Assembly: GCA_905207705.1 (NCBI GenBank)
Contig: CAJLMA010000010.1
Coordinates: 1 to 64,000 of the forward strand
Direction of reading: 5' to 3'
Length of the DNA stretch: 64,000 nt
Source: an uncultured Prevotellaceae bacterium
GTDB taxonomy: Bacteria > Bacteroidota > Bacteroidia > Bacteroidales > Muribaculaceae
Shown in pieces: positions 35,243 to 44,938 of the stretch; position 1 is the first letter of the stretch, and each line of letters starts with the position of its first letter. Under the pieces are notes generated by a model. The model worked only from the letters and a program-made list of their open reading frames with translations. It was not told the DNA's origin and ran no database searches. The position numbers were made by a program, and so were the translations under genes.

Positions 35243-37423
35243 ATGGCAAATAAAGAATTATTGACGTCGACTCTGAAAAAATATTTCGGGTTTGACACAT
35301 TCAAGGGCAACCAAGAGGCCATAATGGAAAACCTGTTGGAGGGGAATGACACATTCGTTTTAATGCCTACCGGAGGTGGCAAGTCCCTGTGCTTTCAATT
35401 GCCGTCGTTGATAATGGAAGGAACAGCCATCGTGATATCGCCGTTGATCTCATTGATGAAGAATCAAGTGGATGCCATGCGCAATTATAGTGACGAGGAA
35501 GGAGTGGCCCACTTTCTGAATTCTTCGCTCAACAAGCAGGCAATCGACCAAGTGAAGGACGATGTTCTGAGTGGAAAGACGAGGTTGTTGTATGTTGCTC
35601 CCGAGTCATTAACCAAAGAAGAAAATATAGAATTTTTTAAGAAAATCAAGATTTCTTTTTATGCCGTAGACGAGGCTCATTGTATTTCGGAGTGGGGGCA
35701 TGACTTTCGTCCGGAGTATAGGCGCATAAGGCCGATCATCAACGAGATTGGCAAGCGTCCGGTGATAGCACTTACAGCCACGGCGACGCCAAAAGTACAG
35801 CATGACATACAGAAGAATCTTGGCATGACCGAGGCGAATGTTTTCAAGTCTTCGTTCAACAGGCCAAATCTGTATTATGAAGTACGCCCTAAGACGAGTA
35901 ATGTCGACAAGGATATTATCAAGTTCATAAAGGAGCGTCCCGGCAAGTCGGGTATCATTTACTGCCTGAGCCGCAAGAAAGTTGAGGAACTGGCTCAGAT
36001 GTTGCAGGTCAACAACATCAATGCGTTGCCTTATCATGCTGGTATGGATTCAAGCACGCGCAGTGCCAATCAGGATGCGTTTCTGCTTGAAAAGGTTGAT
36101 GTAATAGTGGCCACGATAGCATTTGGAATGGGTATCGACAAGCCTGATGTGAGATATGTCATTCATTATGACATACCTAAAAGCTTAGAGGGATATTATC
36201 AAGAGACAGGCAGGGCTGGTCGTGATGGCGGCGAAGGGTTGTGTATCACATTCTATACCAACAAGGACTTGCAGAAACTCGAGAAATTCATGCAGAGCAA
36301 GCCTGTGGCAGAACAAGAAATCGGTAAGCAATTGCTTCTTGAAACAGCTTCCTATGCCGAGACATCTATGTGCAGGAGAAAAATTTTGCTGCATTACTTC
36401 GGAGAGGAGTACAAGGAGGATAATTGCGGTAATTGTGACAATTGTTTAAATCCCAAAAAACAAGTGGAAGCTAAGGATGAGCTATGCGCGGTGATTGAGA
36501 CTATCATCGCATTGAAAGAGAAATTTAAAGCTGATTATGTGATTAACGTATTAATAGGGAAAGAAACTAATGAGATCAGGTCATATAATCACGAAGATTT
36601 GGAAGTATTCGGATGTCAACAAGGAACTGACGAGAAAATACTTTCGGCAGTAATAAGGCAAGCAATCATAGCCGGGTATATAGATAAAGATATTGAAAAT
36701 TACGGATTATTGAAAGTTACTCGTGCAGGACGTAAGTTCCTTGACAAGCCAGTTTCGTTCAAGATAGTCGAAGACAACGACTTCTCTGACAGCGATGAAG
36801 AGGTGGTCGCCAAAGGCGGTGTATCGTGTGCGGTCGATCCCGAATTGAGCGCGATATTGAAGGATTTGCGCAAGAAGATAGCAAAGCAGAACGGGTTGCC
36901 GCCGTATGTAATATTTCAAGATCAATCGCTCGATGCCATGGCCACGACATATCCCATCAGCATCGAGGAGCTGATAAACATTCCGGGTGTCGGTCCGGGT
37001 AAGGCAAAACGCTATGGCGAGGAATTTGTCAAAGTGATAAAACGCCATGTGGAAGAAAATGAAATAGAGCGTCCCGAAGATTTGCTTGTGCGCAGTGTGC
37101 CAAACAAGAGCAAATTGAAGATTTCCATAATTCATGGCATAGACAGCCGCATTCCGCTTGATGAGCTTGCAGAATCGAAAGATCTTGATTTCAACGAGTT
37201 CCTTGACGAGGTTGAAGCCATAGTTTATTCTGGAACTAAAATCAACATAGATTATTTCCTTGATGAAATAATGGACAAGGATATGCAAGATGAAATTTTC
37301 GATTATTTCAAGACAAGCGAAAGCGATGACCTTGAAGCTGCGATACAAGCTCTTGGAAGTGAATACACCGAAGAAGAGATAAGGCTTGTGAGAATTAAGT
37401 TCTTGTCGGAACTCGGCAATTAA
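35243..37423 (+). CDS. recQ: RecQ-family ATP-dependent DNA helicase (second of two)
   Basis: 726-residue SF2 3'-5' helicase. Walker A PTGGGKS at 42-48, DEAH at 143-146, second-lobe motifs GIIYCLSRKKVEELA and QETGRAGRDGGEG, zinc-binding CRRKILLHYF with CGNCDNC, then RQC winged helix, HRDC (LKDLRKKIAKQNGLPPYVIF, NIPGVGPGK) and a further ~120-residue helical C-terminal extension (LDELAESKDLDFNEFLDEVE) not found in the other RecQ. It lies between clpX and guaB with its own promoter. The two copies are probably an old duplication that specialised; the longer form is the one usually kept beside clpX in Bacteroidales. Confidence 0.93.
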   Translation: MANKELLTSTLKKYFGFDTFKGNQEAIMENLLEGNDTFVLMPTGGGKSLCFQLPSLIMEGTAIVISPLISLMKNQVDAMRNYSDEEGVAHFLNSSLNKQAIDQVKDDVLSGKTRLLYVAPESLTKEENIEFFKKIKISFYAVDEAHCISEWGHDFRPEYRRIRPIINEIGKRPVIALTATATPKVQHDIQKNLGMTEANVFKSSFNRPNLYYEVRPKTSNVDKDIIKFIKERPGKSGIIYCLSRKKVEELAQMLQVNNINALPYHAGMDSSTRSANQDAFLLEKVDVIVATIAFGMGIDKPDVRYVIHYDIPKSLEGYYQETGRAGRDGGEGLCITFYTNKDLQKLEKFMQSKPVAEQEIGKQLLLETASYAETSMCRRKILLHYFGEEYKEDNCGNCDNCLNPKKQVEAKDELCAVIETIIALKEKFKADYVINVLIGKETNEIRSYNHEDLEVFGCQQGTDEKILSAVIRQAIIAGYIDKDIENYGLLKVTRAGRKFLDKPVSFKIVEDNDFSDSDEEVVAKGGVSCAVDPELSAILKDLRKKIAKQNGLPPYVIFQDQSLDAMATTYPISIEELINIPGVGPGKAKRYGEEFVKVIKRHVEENEIERPEDLLVRSVPNKSKLKISIIHGIDSRIPLDELAESKDLDFNEFLDEVEAIVYSGTKINIDYFLDEIMDKDMQDEIFDYFKTSESDDLEAAIQALGSEYTEEEIRLVRIKFLSELGN

Positions 37424-37471
37424 GCTGTATTGCAGTGTTAGGATATAAGTTGTTGACTTTTAATATAGTGG

Positions 37472-37502
37472 ATGCCGCTTCGGCCTTGTGTCGAAGCGGC
37501 AT
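37472..37502 (+). terminator. Terminator after recQ
   Basis: ATGCCGCTTCG (37472-37482) pairs with CGAAGCGGCAT (37492-37502); the T-tract after it is short (TTTGCG). Confidence 0.6.
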
Positions 37503-37670
37503 TTGCGTTGCGTTTACGGCGTAAGACGCAGGCCATGTGTGTAATGAAGCAAGATGGGTTGTCTCGCTTGATTAGAAGTCATGAAGGTTATGCTGAAGGT
37601 AGATTATGATTAAAAAGTGAAAAAATATTAAATATTTGTAGTCTAAATTCTCGAATTTAATAATTATTAG

Positions 37671-37678
37671 TACATTTG
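37671..37678 (+). promoter_or_regulatory. Putative -7 box of guaB
   Basis: TACATTTG, about 165 nt before the guaB ATG; the -33 region is AT-rich without a clear TTG. Confidence 0.4.
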
Positions 37679-37842
37679 TAGGCAATAATGATAGAAACAT
37701 GTCGGGTAAACAAGCATTTTTTAGGGATATTGCTTGTATGGTGAATATCAACGACTGAGAAAACTCATATCATTTCGGGACGAGATTCCATCCCGTTGTG
37801 CAGACAAGAAAAATTTCAGATTAATTATAAAACATACCGTTT

Positions 37843-39315
37843 ATGTCATTTATTGCAGATCGAGTAAAAATGGACGGGCTCACATTCGACGATGTCCTTT
37901 TAATTCCCGCTTATTCGGAAGTTTTGCCAAATGCTGTCGACTTGTCGACAAAGTTCTCCCGCAATATAATTCTTAATGTTCCGCTTGTTTCGGCAGCCAT
38001 GGATACGGTGACCGAAGCACAGTTGGCTATTGCAATCGCGCGTGAAGGTGGCATAGGTGTCATCCACAAGAATATGACCATTGAGGAGCAGGCTCGCCAA
38101 GTGCACATGGTGAAAAGAGCAGAGAATGGCATGATTTATGACCCAGTGACTATATCTCGCGGCTCTCGCGTAATAGACGCTTTAAACTTGATGAAGGAAT
38201 ACAAGATTGGCGGCATACCTGTAGTTGACGAAAACGGAATGCTTGTGGGCATCGTCACTAACAGGGACTTGCGTTTTGAGCGCAATCTTGAAAGACCTAT
38301 CGACGAGGTAATGACAAAAGAAAATCTTGTTACTACAAGTCAATCGACTAATCTTGAGGAAGCAGCCGATATATTGCAACGCCATAAAATAGAAAAGTTG
38401 CCGGTTGTGGACAAAAATGGCAAATTGGTGGGATTGGTCACTTATAAAGATATAACAAAAGCCAAGGATAAGCCTAACGCTTGCAAAGACAGCCTGGGTC
38501 GCTTGCGCGTTGCAGCCGGCATAGGTGTTACAAGCGACAGCCTAACGCGTGCCGAGGCTCTTGTCAAAGCCGGTGTCGACGCTATTGTCATAGATACGGC
38601 TCACGGTCACAGTAAAGGTGTCGTAAGGGTATTGAAGGAAGTGAAGGCTGCTTACCCCGAAATAGACGTAGTAGTTGGAAACATTGCGACAGGTGAAGCT
38701 GCGAAGTTCCTTGCCGACAATGGTGCCGATGCAGTGAAGGTGGGAATCGGCCCCGGTTCAATCTGTACGACCCGTATCATAGCAGGCATAGGCGTTCCGC
38801 AATTGTCGGCCGTGTATGATGTGGCCAAGGCTCTCGAAGGTACTGGAGTGCCATTGATTGCCGACGGTGGCATACGTTATTCAGGCGATATTGTAAAAGC
38901 CCTTGCTGCCGGAGCTTATTCGGTGATGCTTGGTGGAATGTTTGCCGGTGTTGAAGAATCTCCGGGAGAAACAATCATTTTCAATGGCCGAAAATACAAG
39001 TCTTATCGTGGAATGGGGTCGCTTGAAGCAATGGAGAAGGGTTCTAAAGACCGTTATTTCCAAGCTAATGTAACCGACAACAAGAAACTTGTTCCTGAAG
39101 GTATTGCTGCAAGGGTTCCATATAAGGGAACATTGTATGAGGTCGTTTATCAGATGCTTGGCGGACTTCGTGCAGGCATGGGGTATTGCGGGGCTGCAAA
39201 TATTGAAAAGTTGCATAGCGCGCAATTTACGAAAATCACAAATGCAGGGGTGGCCGAGAGCCATCCGCATGATGTGACTATCACGAGCGAAGCTCCTAAT
39301 TACAGTCGAGGCTGA
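37843..39315 (+). CDS. guaB: Inosine-5'-monophosphate dehydrogenase
   Basis: Oxidises IMP to XMP with NAD+, the rate-limiting step of guanine nucleotide synthesis. The 490-residue protein has the TIM barrel with the catalytic Cys in GPGSICTTR (around 300), the flap with RGMGS, and a nested pair of CBS domains (about 93-210; VTISRGSRVIDALNLMKEYK and then LVTTSQSTNLEEAADILQRH), which usually bind adenine or guanine nucleotides. It is transcribed alone, with a long leader and a strong terminator. Confidence 0.97.
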   Translation: MSFIADRVKMDGLTFDDVLLIPAYSEVLPNAVDLSTKFSRNIILNVPLVSAAMDTVTEAQLAIAIAREGGIGVIHKNMTIEEQARQVHMVKRAENGMIYDPVTISRGSRVIDALNLMKEYKIGGIPVVDENGMLVGIVTNRDLRFERNLERPIDEVMTKENLVTTSQSTNLEEAADILQRHKIEKLPVVDKNGKLVGLVTYKDITKAKDKPNACKDSLGRLRVAAGIGVTSDSLTRAEALVKAGVDAIVIDTAHGHSKGVVRVLKEVKAAYPEIDVVVGNIATGEAAKFLADNGADAVKVGIGPGSICTTRIIAGIGVPQLSAVYDVAKALEGTGVPLIADGGIRYSGDIVKALAAGAYSVMLGGMFAGVEESPGETIIFNGRKYKSYRGMGSLEAMEKGSKDRYFQANVTDNKKLVPEGIAARVPYKGTLYEVVYQMLGGLRAGMGYCGAANIEKLHSAQFTKITNAGVAESHPHDVTITSEAPNYSRG

Positions 39316-39345
39316 TAAAGAATAGATGTTGCATTAAGTAAAATA

Positions 39346-39389
39346 AAGCCGGCCAAGTCCATCTATATAGACTCGGCCGGCTTGTTTTA
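39346..39389 (+). terminator. Terminator after guaB
   Basis: AAGCCGGCC (39346-39354) pairs with GGCCGGCTT (39375-39383), extended by AAGTC/GACT, followed by GTTTT. The rest of 39316-39589 is AT-rich with no clear TAnnTTTG box. Confidence 0.85.
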
Positions 39390-39589
39390 ATGACGGGTAT
39401 AGAATTGAGTTCTCGTCGTGGTATTGATACTTTTTTTGGGGCTGAAAATTAAAATGTTACGACTTTACTACCAAAAACTTTCGAGAATCATCGCATAAAA
39501 ACACAGGTATATTATAATTTTTAAATTAAAATTCCGTTATAAAACAGTGTAATTATAAACTGTGAATATTATAACTATCATAAACAAGT

Positions 39590-41509
39590 ATGAGAAAAAG
39601 AATATTGATTGGCATGGTCGCATCGATGGCGGTCATGTTTAACTTGTCGGCCAAGGATAAAGATCCGGTACTTATGGAAGTTGGCGGAGATAAGGTTACA
39701 TTGTCTGAATTTGAATATTTGTATCACAAAAACAGTCAACAACAAATTGAGAAAGAGCCTCTTGACAAGTATGTCGACCGTTTTGTCGTTTATAAACTCA
39801 AGGTTGCCGATGCCAAAGCTGCAGGAATTGACACGACAAAATCGTTTGTCAAGGAGTACACGATGTACAGGAATGATCTTGCAAGACCATATTTGATAGA
39901 TAGCACAGCATTTGATCGTCTTGCCCACGAGACTTACGAAAGGATGAAGCGGGAAGTAGAGGTTGCCCACATCATGCTTCCGACAGGTGAATGGGCTATA
40001 CGCGAAAAAAGCAAGCAGAAACTCGACAGCTTGAAACAATGCATAGAAAATGGCCAGGATTTTTCGGAGTTGGCAAAGGCTTATTCGATTGACCGTTCTG
40101 CAAGGGTAAATGGTGGAAACATGGGTTACATCACGGTAGGACGTACTCCCTATTCGTTTGAGCATGCTGCATTTACGACTCCGGTCGGGCAAATGACAAT
40201 AGTTCAAACCGATTATGGAATGCACCTGATAAAAGTGCTGGATAACCGACCCAGCCAAGGAGAGGTGAGCGTAGAACATATCTTGAAGATGTTCCCTCGC
40301 AATGCCAACGATTCGATTATGTCGGTGCTGACTGCCGAAATGGACAGCATATATGACCTTGTAGTGAACAAGGGAGGAAATTTCGAGGAAATTGCAAAGA
40401 AGGAGTCGGACGACCGAGGCTCGGGTCAAGCCGGCGGCTTGTTGCCGTGGTTTGGTGCAGGACGTATGGTTCCCGAATTTGAGAAAGTAGCTTTTGAACT
40501 TAAGAAGGGCGAAATTTCTAAGCCATTCAGGTCAAGATTTGGAATTCATATTGTTAAAAAACTTGACAATCGCAGCATCGGTTCTTTTGAAGACAACCGT
40601 GACAATATCATGGGGATGATAAAAATGGACGAGAGAGCCTTAATTCCTCAACAGGAACGTGTTGAACAACTTAAAAAAGAGTACGGGTTGAAAGAAAACA
40701 GCAAGTTCTTGGAGCTTGTAAAAGCCGAGGTTGAGAAATATGGCGTGTATGATTCTGTCCTCATTGAGCGTTTGCGCGTGATAGATTGCGAGGCATTCTC
40801 ATTTGCCGACAAGAAGGTTAATTCAAAAGAAATCACTTCTATGCTCAATTATTCGGTCAAATTGAATTCTGATGCAATAGTCACATATGTTGAGAACTTG
40901 ATGCATAGCAAGGAAAGCAGAATGATTGTAGACTATGAGTTGGAAAATCTTCCTGTTAAGTATCCTGATTATAGAAATTTGTTGAATGAATATTACGATG
41001 GCATGTTGTTGTTTGAAATAAGCAATCGCAACGTTTGGGATAAGGCCAACAGGGATAAGGAAGGACTTGAGGAATATTTCCAAGCTCATAAGGACAAGTA
41101 TAAATGGGATGAGCCTCGATTCAAGGGCTATTTGATTTATGCTTCCAATGACTCTGTTTCAAATGCGATAAAAAATGCGATGGACACGCTTGGTGGCGAC
41201 ACGTTGTTTGTTTCACTTAGAAAGCAATTCAAAGGAAATATCCGAATAGAGTATCAACTTGTAAAGAAGGGTGAAAATGCCGTGGTAGATGAAATCGCAT
41301 TCGGCGGAAAGAAAGCTGAAAATCCCGGACGATTCCCGGTTTATTTTGCCTATGACTACAAGATTATAGAGCAACCAGAAGAGGCAATCGACGTGAAAGG
41401 CCAAGTGACTGCTGACTATCAGAACCAGCTTGAGGAGCAATGGGTAGCACAGTTGCGCAACAAGTACAAGGTGAAGATTAATAAGAAAGTTTTGAAACAG
41501 GTGCAGTAA
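39590..41509 (+). CDS. Parvulin-type (PpiC/SurA-like) envelope foldase with two rotamase domains
   Basis: Exported peptidyl-prolyl isomerase or chaperone of 639 residues, likely helping outer-membrane protein biogenesis. A signal peptide (MRKRILIGMVASMAVMFNLSAKD) is followed by an N-terminal SurA-like helical region. The first PpiC domain runs ~120-225 (VAHIMLPTGEW, GGNMGYITVGRTPYSFEHAAF, YGMHLIKVLDNRP); the second ~225-330 (VEHILKMFP, GGLLPWFGAGRMVPEFEKVAF, FGIHIVKKLDNR). A ~300-residue C-terminal region of unknown fold ends the protein. It is followed by surA, separated by two terminators and a promoter. Confidence 0.88.
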   Translation: MRKRILIGMVASMAVMFNLSAKDKDPVLMEVGGDKVTLSEFEYLYHKNSQQQIEKEPLDKYVDRFVVYKLKVADAKAAGIDTTKSFVKEYTMYRNDLARPYLIDSTAFDRLAHETYERMKREVEVAHIMLPTGEWAIREKSKQKLDSLKQCIENGQDFSELAKAYSIDRSARVNGGNMGYITVGRTPYSFEHAAFTTPVGQMTIVQTDYGMHLIKVLDNRPSQGEVSVEHILKMFPRNANDSIMSVLTAEMDSIYDLVVNKGGNFEEIAKKESDDRGSGQAGGLLPWFGAGRMVPEFEKVAFELKKGEISKPFRSRFGIHIVKKLDNRSIGSFEDNRDNIMGMIKMDERALIPQQERVEQLKKEYGLKENSKFLELVKAEVEKYGVYDSVLIERLRVIDCEAFSFADKKVNSKEITSMLNYSVKLNSDAIVTYVENLMHSKESRMIVDYELENLPVKYPDYRNLLNEYYDGMLLFEISNRNVWDKANRDKEGLEEYFQAHKDKYKWDEPRFKGYLIYASNDSVSNAIKNAMDTLGGDTLFVSLRKQFKGNIRIEYQLVKKGENAVVDEIAFGGKKAENPGRFPVYFAYDYKIIEQPEEAIDVKGQVTADYQNQLEEQWVAQLRNKYKVKINKKVLKQVQ

Positions 41510-41584
41510 AAACTCTTCAATAAGGAGTTTTTTAATGATATATCAATGGGTTTCGGGACACTTTGGTGTCTTGAAACCCTTTTT
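41508..41584 (+). terminator. Tandem terminators after the PpiC-like gene
   Basis: First hairpin: AAAAACTC (41508-41515) with GAGTTTTT (41525-41532). Second: GGGTTTC (41548-41554) with GAAACCC (41573-41579), inner GACAC/GTGTC, then TTTTT. The second is the stronger. Confidence 0.75.
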
Positions 41585-41669
41585 GCAAGTAAATGTAAAG
41601 AATTGCGTGTGCAATGGTAAAAAATACGAAAAGAACGTATGCGAATGGCTAACAATGATGAAAAACTAA

Positions 41670-41750
41670 TATCTTTGCAGTTGAGAGGCTGCATCTCGGC
41701 ATAATATTCAAACGAACGTGGTATTATGCGCTCGATTTGCGCTATCTTTG
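41670..41750 (+). promoter_or_regulatory. Promoter/hairpin repeat unit upstream of surA
   Basis: Two -7 boxes, TATCTTTG at 41670-41677 and again at 41743-41750, flank GCTGCATCTCGGC and a perfect hairpin: GCATAATA (41699-41706) with TATTATGC (41722-41729), then GCTCGATTTGCG. Layout as at 11747, 32981 and 48164. With the terminators before it, it fills the gene-free stretch 41510-41819. Confidence 0.6.
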
Positions 41751-41819
41751 TAAAAAATATGAAGGTTGCAGGTAAATGGCAACCAAAGCATGGTTTCAGT
41801 TAATTAATTACTTATAATT

Positions 41820-43181
41820 GTGAAAATAAAGTTTTTATTAGTTTCGTTACTTTGCGCCGTATCGATGCATTCTTTCGCACAGAACAATATTATTGAAGAA
41901 GTTGCATGGGTTGTGGGCGATGAACCTATATACAAGTCGGAAATCGAGGAACAGTACATGCAGATGCAATATGACAAGCAGCCTATCGACGGCAACCCTT
42001 ATTGCGTGATCCCTGAACGCATGGCCATTAATAAATTGTTCCTGCATCAAGCGAAAATCGATACGATCGAGGTGCAAGATGCGATGGTGATGCAACAAGC
42101 CGACAGCCGTATTAATTTTTTCATAACCAGCCTTGGGTCAAAGGAGAAGGTTGAAGAATACTTCCGTAAACCGCTACCTGAATTGAAAGAGCAAATGATG
42201 GAAGTGATAAGGGACCAGTTTACCATACAACAAGTCCAAGAAAGTCTGACCAAAGATATAGAAGCAACGCCGGCCGACGTTAGGAAATATTTTGCGACAT
42301 TGTCGACCGACAGCGTTCCATTTGTCCCGTTGCAAGTGGAAGTGCAGTTGATTACGCTCAATCCGGTGATACCGCAACAGGAAATAGATGATGTGAAGGC
42401 ACGATTGCGCGATTATACCAATCGTATAAATTCGGGAGAAAGCGATTTCTCGACACTTGCCATTCTTTACTCGGAAGACGGAAGCTCGGTTTATGGAGGC
42501 GAGATAGGTTTTAAAGGGCGTGCCGAGCTTGTGCCTGAATATGCAAGTGTGGCATTCAACCTCAATGATACCAAAAAAGTGTCGAAGATAGTAGAGACCG
42601 AGTTTGGTTACCACATCATCCAGCTGATCGAAAAGCGTGGCGACCGTATTAACACAAGGCATATATTGCTTAGGCCTAAAGTGTCGGAAAAGGATTTGAC
42701 AAATGCGTTGAATCGTCTTGATTCCATAAGGACTGACATAGTAAAAAACAACTTTTCATTTGAGGCAGGAGCGCAATATATTTCACAAGACAAGGATACT
42801 AAAAACAATAACGGCTTGATGGTAAACCAGCAGACGGGTACAACAAGATTTGAAATGTCTGCGTTGCCACAAGAGATTGCGAAAGTGGTAGATACGCTTC
42901 AAGTCAATGAAATATCGAAGCCGTTCATAATGGTGGATCCTAAAAGCAACAAGGAAATTGTGGCAATTGTCAAGCTGAAGAACCGCATTGAAGGTCATAA
43001 GGCCAATATGAGCGACGATTATCAGATGATAAAGTCCATGTATGAAAACAGTACCAAGGCAAAGATCATAGAGGACTGGATTAAGAAAAAACAAAAAGAC
43101 ACATACGTCAGGATAGAAGAAGGATGGCGTAATTGCGAGTTCCAGTATGATTGGTTGAATAACAGTGTCGGCGAGGAGTAG
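41820..43181 (+). CDS. surA: SurA-like periplasmic chaperone / peptidyl-prolyl isomerase
   Basis: Periplasmic chaperone for outer-membrane proteins. The 453-residue protein starts at GTG 41820 (no ATG nearby gives a signal peptide) with MKIKFLLVSLLCAVSMHSFAQ. A SurA N-terminal domain begins VAWVVGDEPIYKSEIEEQY, and two PpiC domains follow: the first (about 170-275) with FSTLAILYSED, GGEIGFKGRAELVPEYASVAF and FGYHIIQLIEKRG; the second (~280-380) with NTRHILLRPKV and a more divergent body. The next gene starts 30 bp downstream, giving a surA-OstA-mutL transcript. Confidence 0.9.
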   Translation: MKIKFLLVSLLCAVSMHSFAQNNIIEEVAWVVGDEPIYKSEIEEQYMQMQYDKQPIDGNPYCVIPERMAINKLFLHQAKIDTIEVQDAMVMQQADSRINFFITSLGSKEKVEEYFRKPLPELKEQMMEVIRDQFTIQQVQESLTKDIEATPADVRKYFATLSTDSVPFVPLQVEVQLITLNPVIPQQEIDDVKARLRDYTNRINSGESDFSTLAILYSEDGSSVYGGEIGFKGRAELVPEYASVAFNLNDTKKVSKIVETEFGYHIIQLIEKRGDRINTRHILLRPKVSEKDLTNALNRLDSIRTDIVKNNFSFEAGAQYISQDKDTKNNNGLMVNQQTGTTRFEMSALPQEIAKVVDTLQVNEISKPFIMVDPKSNKEIVAIVKLKNRIEGHKANMSDDYQMIKSMYENSTKAKIIEDWIKKKQKDTYVRIEEGWRNCEFQYDWLNNSVGEE

Positions 43182-43211
43182 GATAGATTGTTATCATTTG
43201 TTGAGGAATAA

Positions 43212-44924
43212 ATGTATATAAGAAAAATATTGAAAATAACCGGGCATAAAGTTCTTGCTGGAACTTTATGCCTTTTGGCTATTTCTTTTGCAGATATTGT
43301 TTTGAGTGGAAGTGCATGGGCTCAGGAATCTTCATCGAGCGACAGTATACGGGTAGATACTACCGCATGGCATCCATCGCCGGGCAGGATAAAGCCTCAG
43401 ATACCGTCGGCCGACAGGACTGTCAAGAACCGCGTATTCCTTGAGCGTGCTGATTATCTGGTGGCCGATGAACGGATAAGCACTGATTATCAGATATTGC
43501 GTGGCAACGTGGTATTCAGGAAGGAAGGCGTGTTCATGTACTGCGACAGTGCTTATTTCTATGAATCTTCGAGTTCGCTTGATGCTTTCGGAAATGTAAA
43601 GATGAATCAAGGCGATACGTTGTTTGTATATGCCGACGTAATGTATTATGATGGTATTGCCGAGTTGGCGCAGTTGCGGTACAACGTAAAGCTTGAGAAC
43701 AAGGATATGGAATTATACACCGACAGCCTTGACTATGACATGGTGGAGAACCTTGGATATTATTTTGAGGGGGGACGTATAATCGACACCGAGAATGAAC
43801 TTGTGTCGATATACGGGCAATATGCACCTGATACGAAAGATGCCGAGTTCTTGTTTAATGTCGAGCTTATTAATGAAAAGTATATTCTTCGCACCGACAC
43901 GTTGCACTATAATACAAACACCCATGTGGCCGATATCGTAGGCCCTACTACGATTGTTTCGGACAGCAACATAATATATACAAGTAAAGGCTGGTATGAT
44001 ACAAGTGCCGATAAGGCCACTTTGTATGACAGGTCGCTGCTCGTGGGAAATAACGGCATAAAACTTACCGGTGACACTTTGTTCTATGACAGAGTGTTGG
44101 GATATGGCGAGGCATTCGGAAACATGGTGCTTACCGATTCAATCCACAATTCCATTCTTGACGGAGAATATGGCTACCACGATGAGAAGGCCAACAGTTC
44201 TTTTGCCACAATCAGGGCAAGGGCAAGGGAAGTGAGTGAAAACGATACATTACATCTGCATGGCGACACTATACGCACATATACCCTTGAAGATTCTACT
44301 CGGGTTATGATAGCCAATCCTAATGTGAGATTCTATAGGTTCAATGTGCAGGGTATTTGCGATTCAATGAGCTTTGTGGAGCGTGATTCCATGCTCAATA
44401 TGTATCACCATTCCATTATCTGGAGTGGAGCAAGGCAGATAAACGGAAATGAAATCAACATACATTTCAATGATTCCACTACCGATTATGCACTTTTGCC
44501 CGATTATGGCTTCATGGCCGAACATGTGGGCGAGGTGTATTTCAATCAGTTGTCGGGTAAAGAGATGAAGGCCTATTTTCTCAATCAAGAGTTGCGCAGG
44601 CTCGACGTGAGCGGTAATGTGCAGCTCATAATGTATCCTGCCGAAGAGGACTCTACCTATAACAAGTTGGTGGATGCTGAAAGCAGCGACATGGTCATTT
44701 TATTGAAGCCAAAGCAGGAGATAGACAAGATAACCATGTGGCCCGAAGTGACAGGTAATGTCACTCCGCTGTATCTTGCCCGAAGGACACAATATTATTT
44801 GCCGGGCTTTGCGTGGTATGATATATTGCGTCCAAAGAATCCAGAGGACATTTTTGTCATACCAAAAGAGATGCAAGAATTGTTCAATGCACCTGTGAAT
44901 ACGCGTCGTGTAAGGAAAAACTAA
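43212..44924 (+). CDS. OstA-like (LptA-type) LPS-transport protein
   Basis: Predicted periplasmic protein with repeated OstA/LptA beta-jellyroll segments, likely carrying lipopolysaccharide between membranes (family knowledge; exact role in Bacteroidota inferred). A long signal region (about 1-38, ending SAWAQ) precedes repeats of the type LRGNVVFRKEGVFMYCDSAYFY, DAFGNVKMNQGDTLFVYADVMYY, and GDTLFYDRVLGYGEAFGNMV: LptA-type 'G-N-V...D' strand pairs. Length 570, much longer than LptA of Proteobacteria (~185), as usual for the Bacteroidota form. mutL begins 14 bp later. Confidence 0.86.
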   Translation: MYIRKILKITGHKVLAGTLCLLAISFADIVLSGSAWAQESSSSDSIRVDTTAWHPSPGRIKPQIPSADRTVKNRVFLERADYLVADERISTDYQILRGNVVFRKEGVFMYCDSAYFYESSSSLDAFGNVKMNQGDTLFVYADVMYYDGIAELAQLRYNVKLENKDMELYTDSLDYDMVENLGYYFEGGRIIDTENELVSIYGQYAPDTKDAEFLFNVELINEKYILRTDTLHYNTNTHVADIVGPTTIVSDSNIIYTSKGWYDTSADKATLYDRSLLVGNNGIKLTGDTLFYDRVLGYGEAFGNMVLTDSIHNSILDGEYGYHDEKANSSFATIRARAREVSENDTLHLHGDTIRTYTLEDSTRVMIANPNVRFYRFNVQGICDSMSFVERDSMLNMYHHSIIWSGARQINGNEINIHFNDSTTDYALLPDYGFMAEHVGEVYFNQLSGKEMKAYFLNQELRRLDVSGNVQLIMYPAEEDSTYNKLVDAESSDMVILLKPKQEIDKITMWPEVTGNVTPLYLARRTQYYLPGFAWYDILRPKNPEDIFVIPKEMQELFNAPVNTRRVRKN

Positions 44925-44938
44925 GGAGAGGATTGTCA

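Larger units (their letters stand above)
37424..37842 (+). other. Intergenic region recQ-guaB with long guaB leader
   Basis: 419 bp without a gene. It holds a terminator hairpin (37472-37502), a -7 box TACATTTG at 37671-37678 and a leader of about 155 nt. Within the leader CGGGA (37776-37780) can pair with TCCCG (37791-37795). An 80-codon frame from 37734 has no ribosome-binding site and is not a likely gene. No known riboswitch pattern was recognised. Confidence 0.5.

Noticed and set aside
37734..37976. 80-codon frame overlapping the guaB start
   Set aside because: No ribosome-binding site and overlap with a certain gene in another frame.
39578..40429. 283-codon minus-strand frame opposite the PpiC-like gene
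   Set aside because: Shadow frame; no start signal or recognisable domain.
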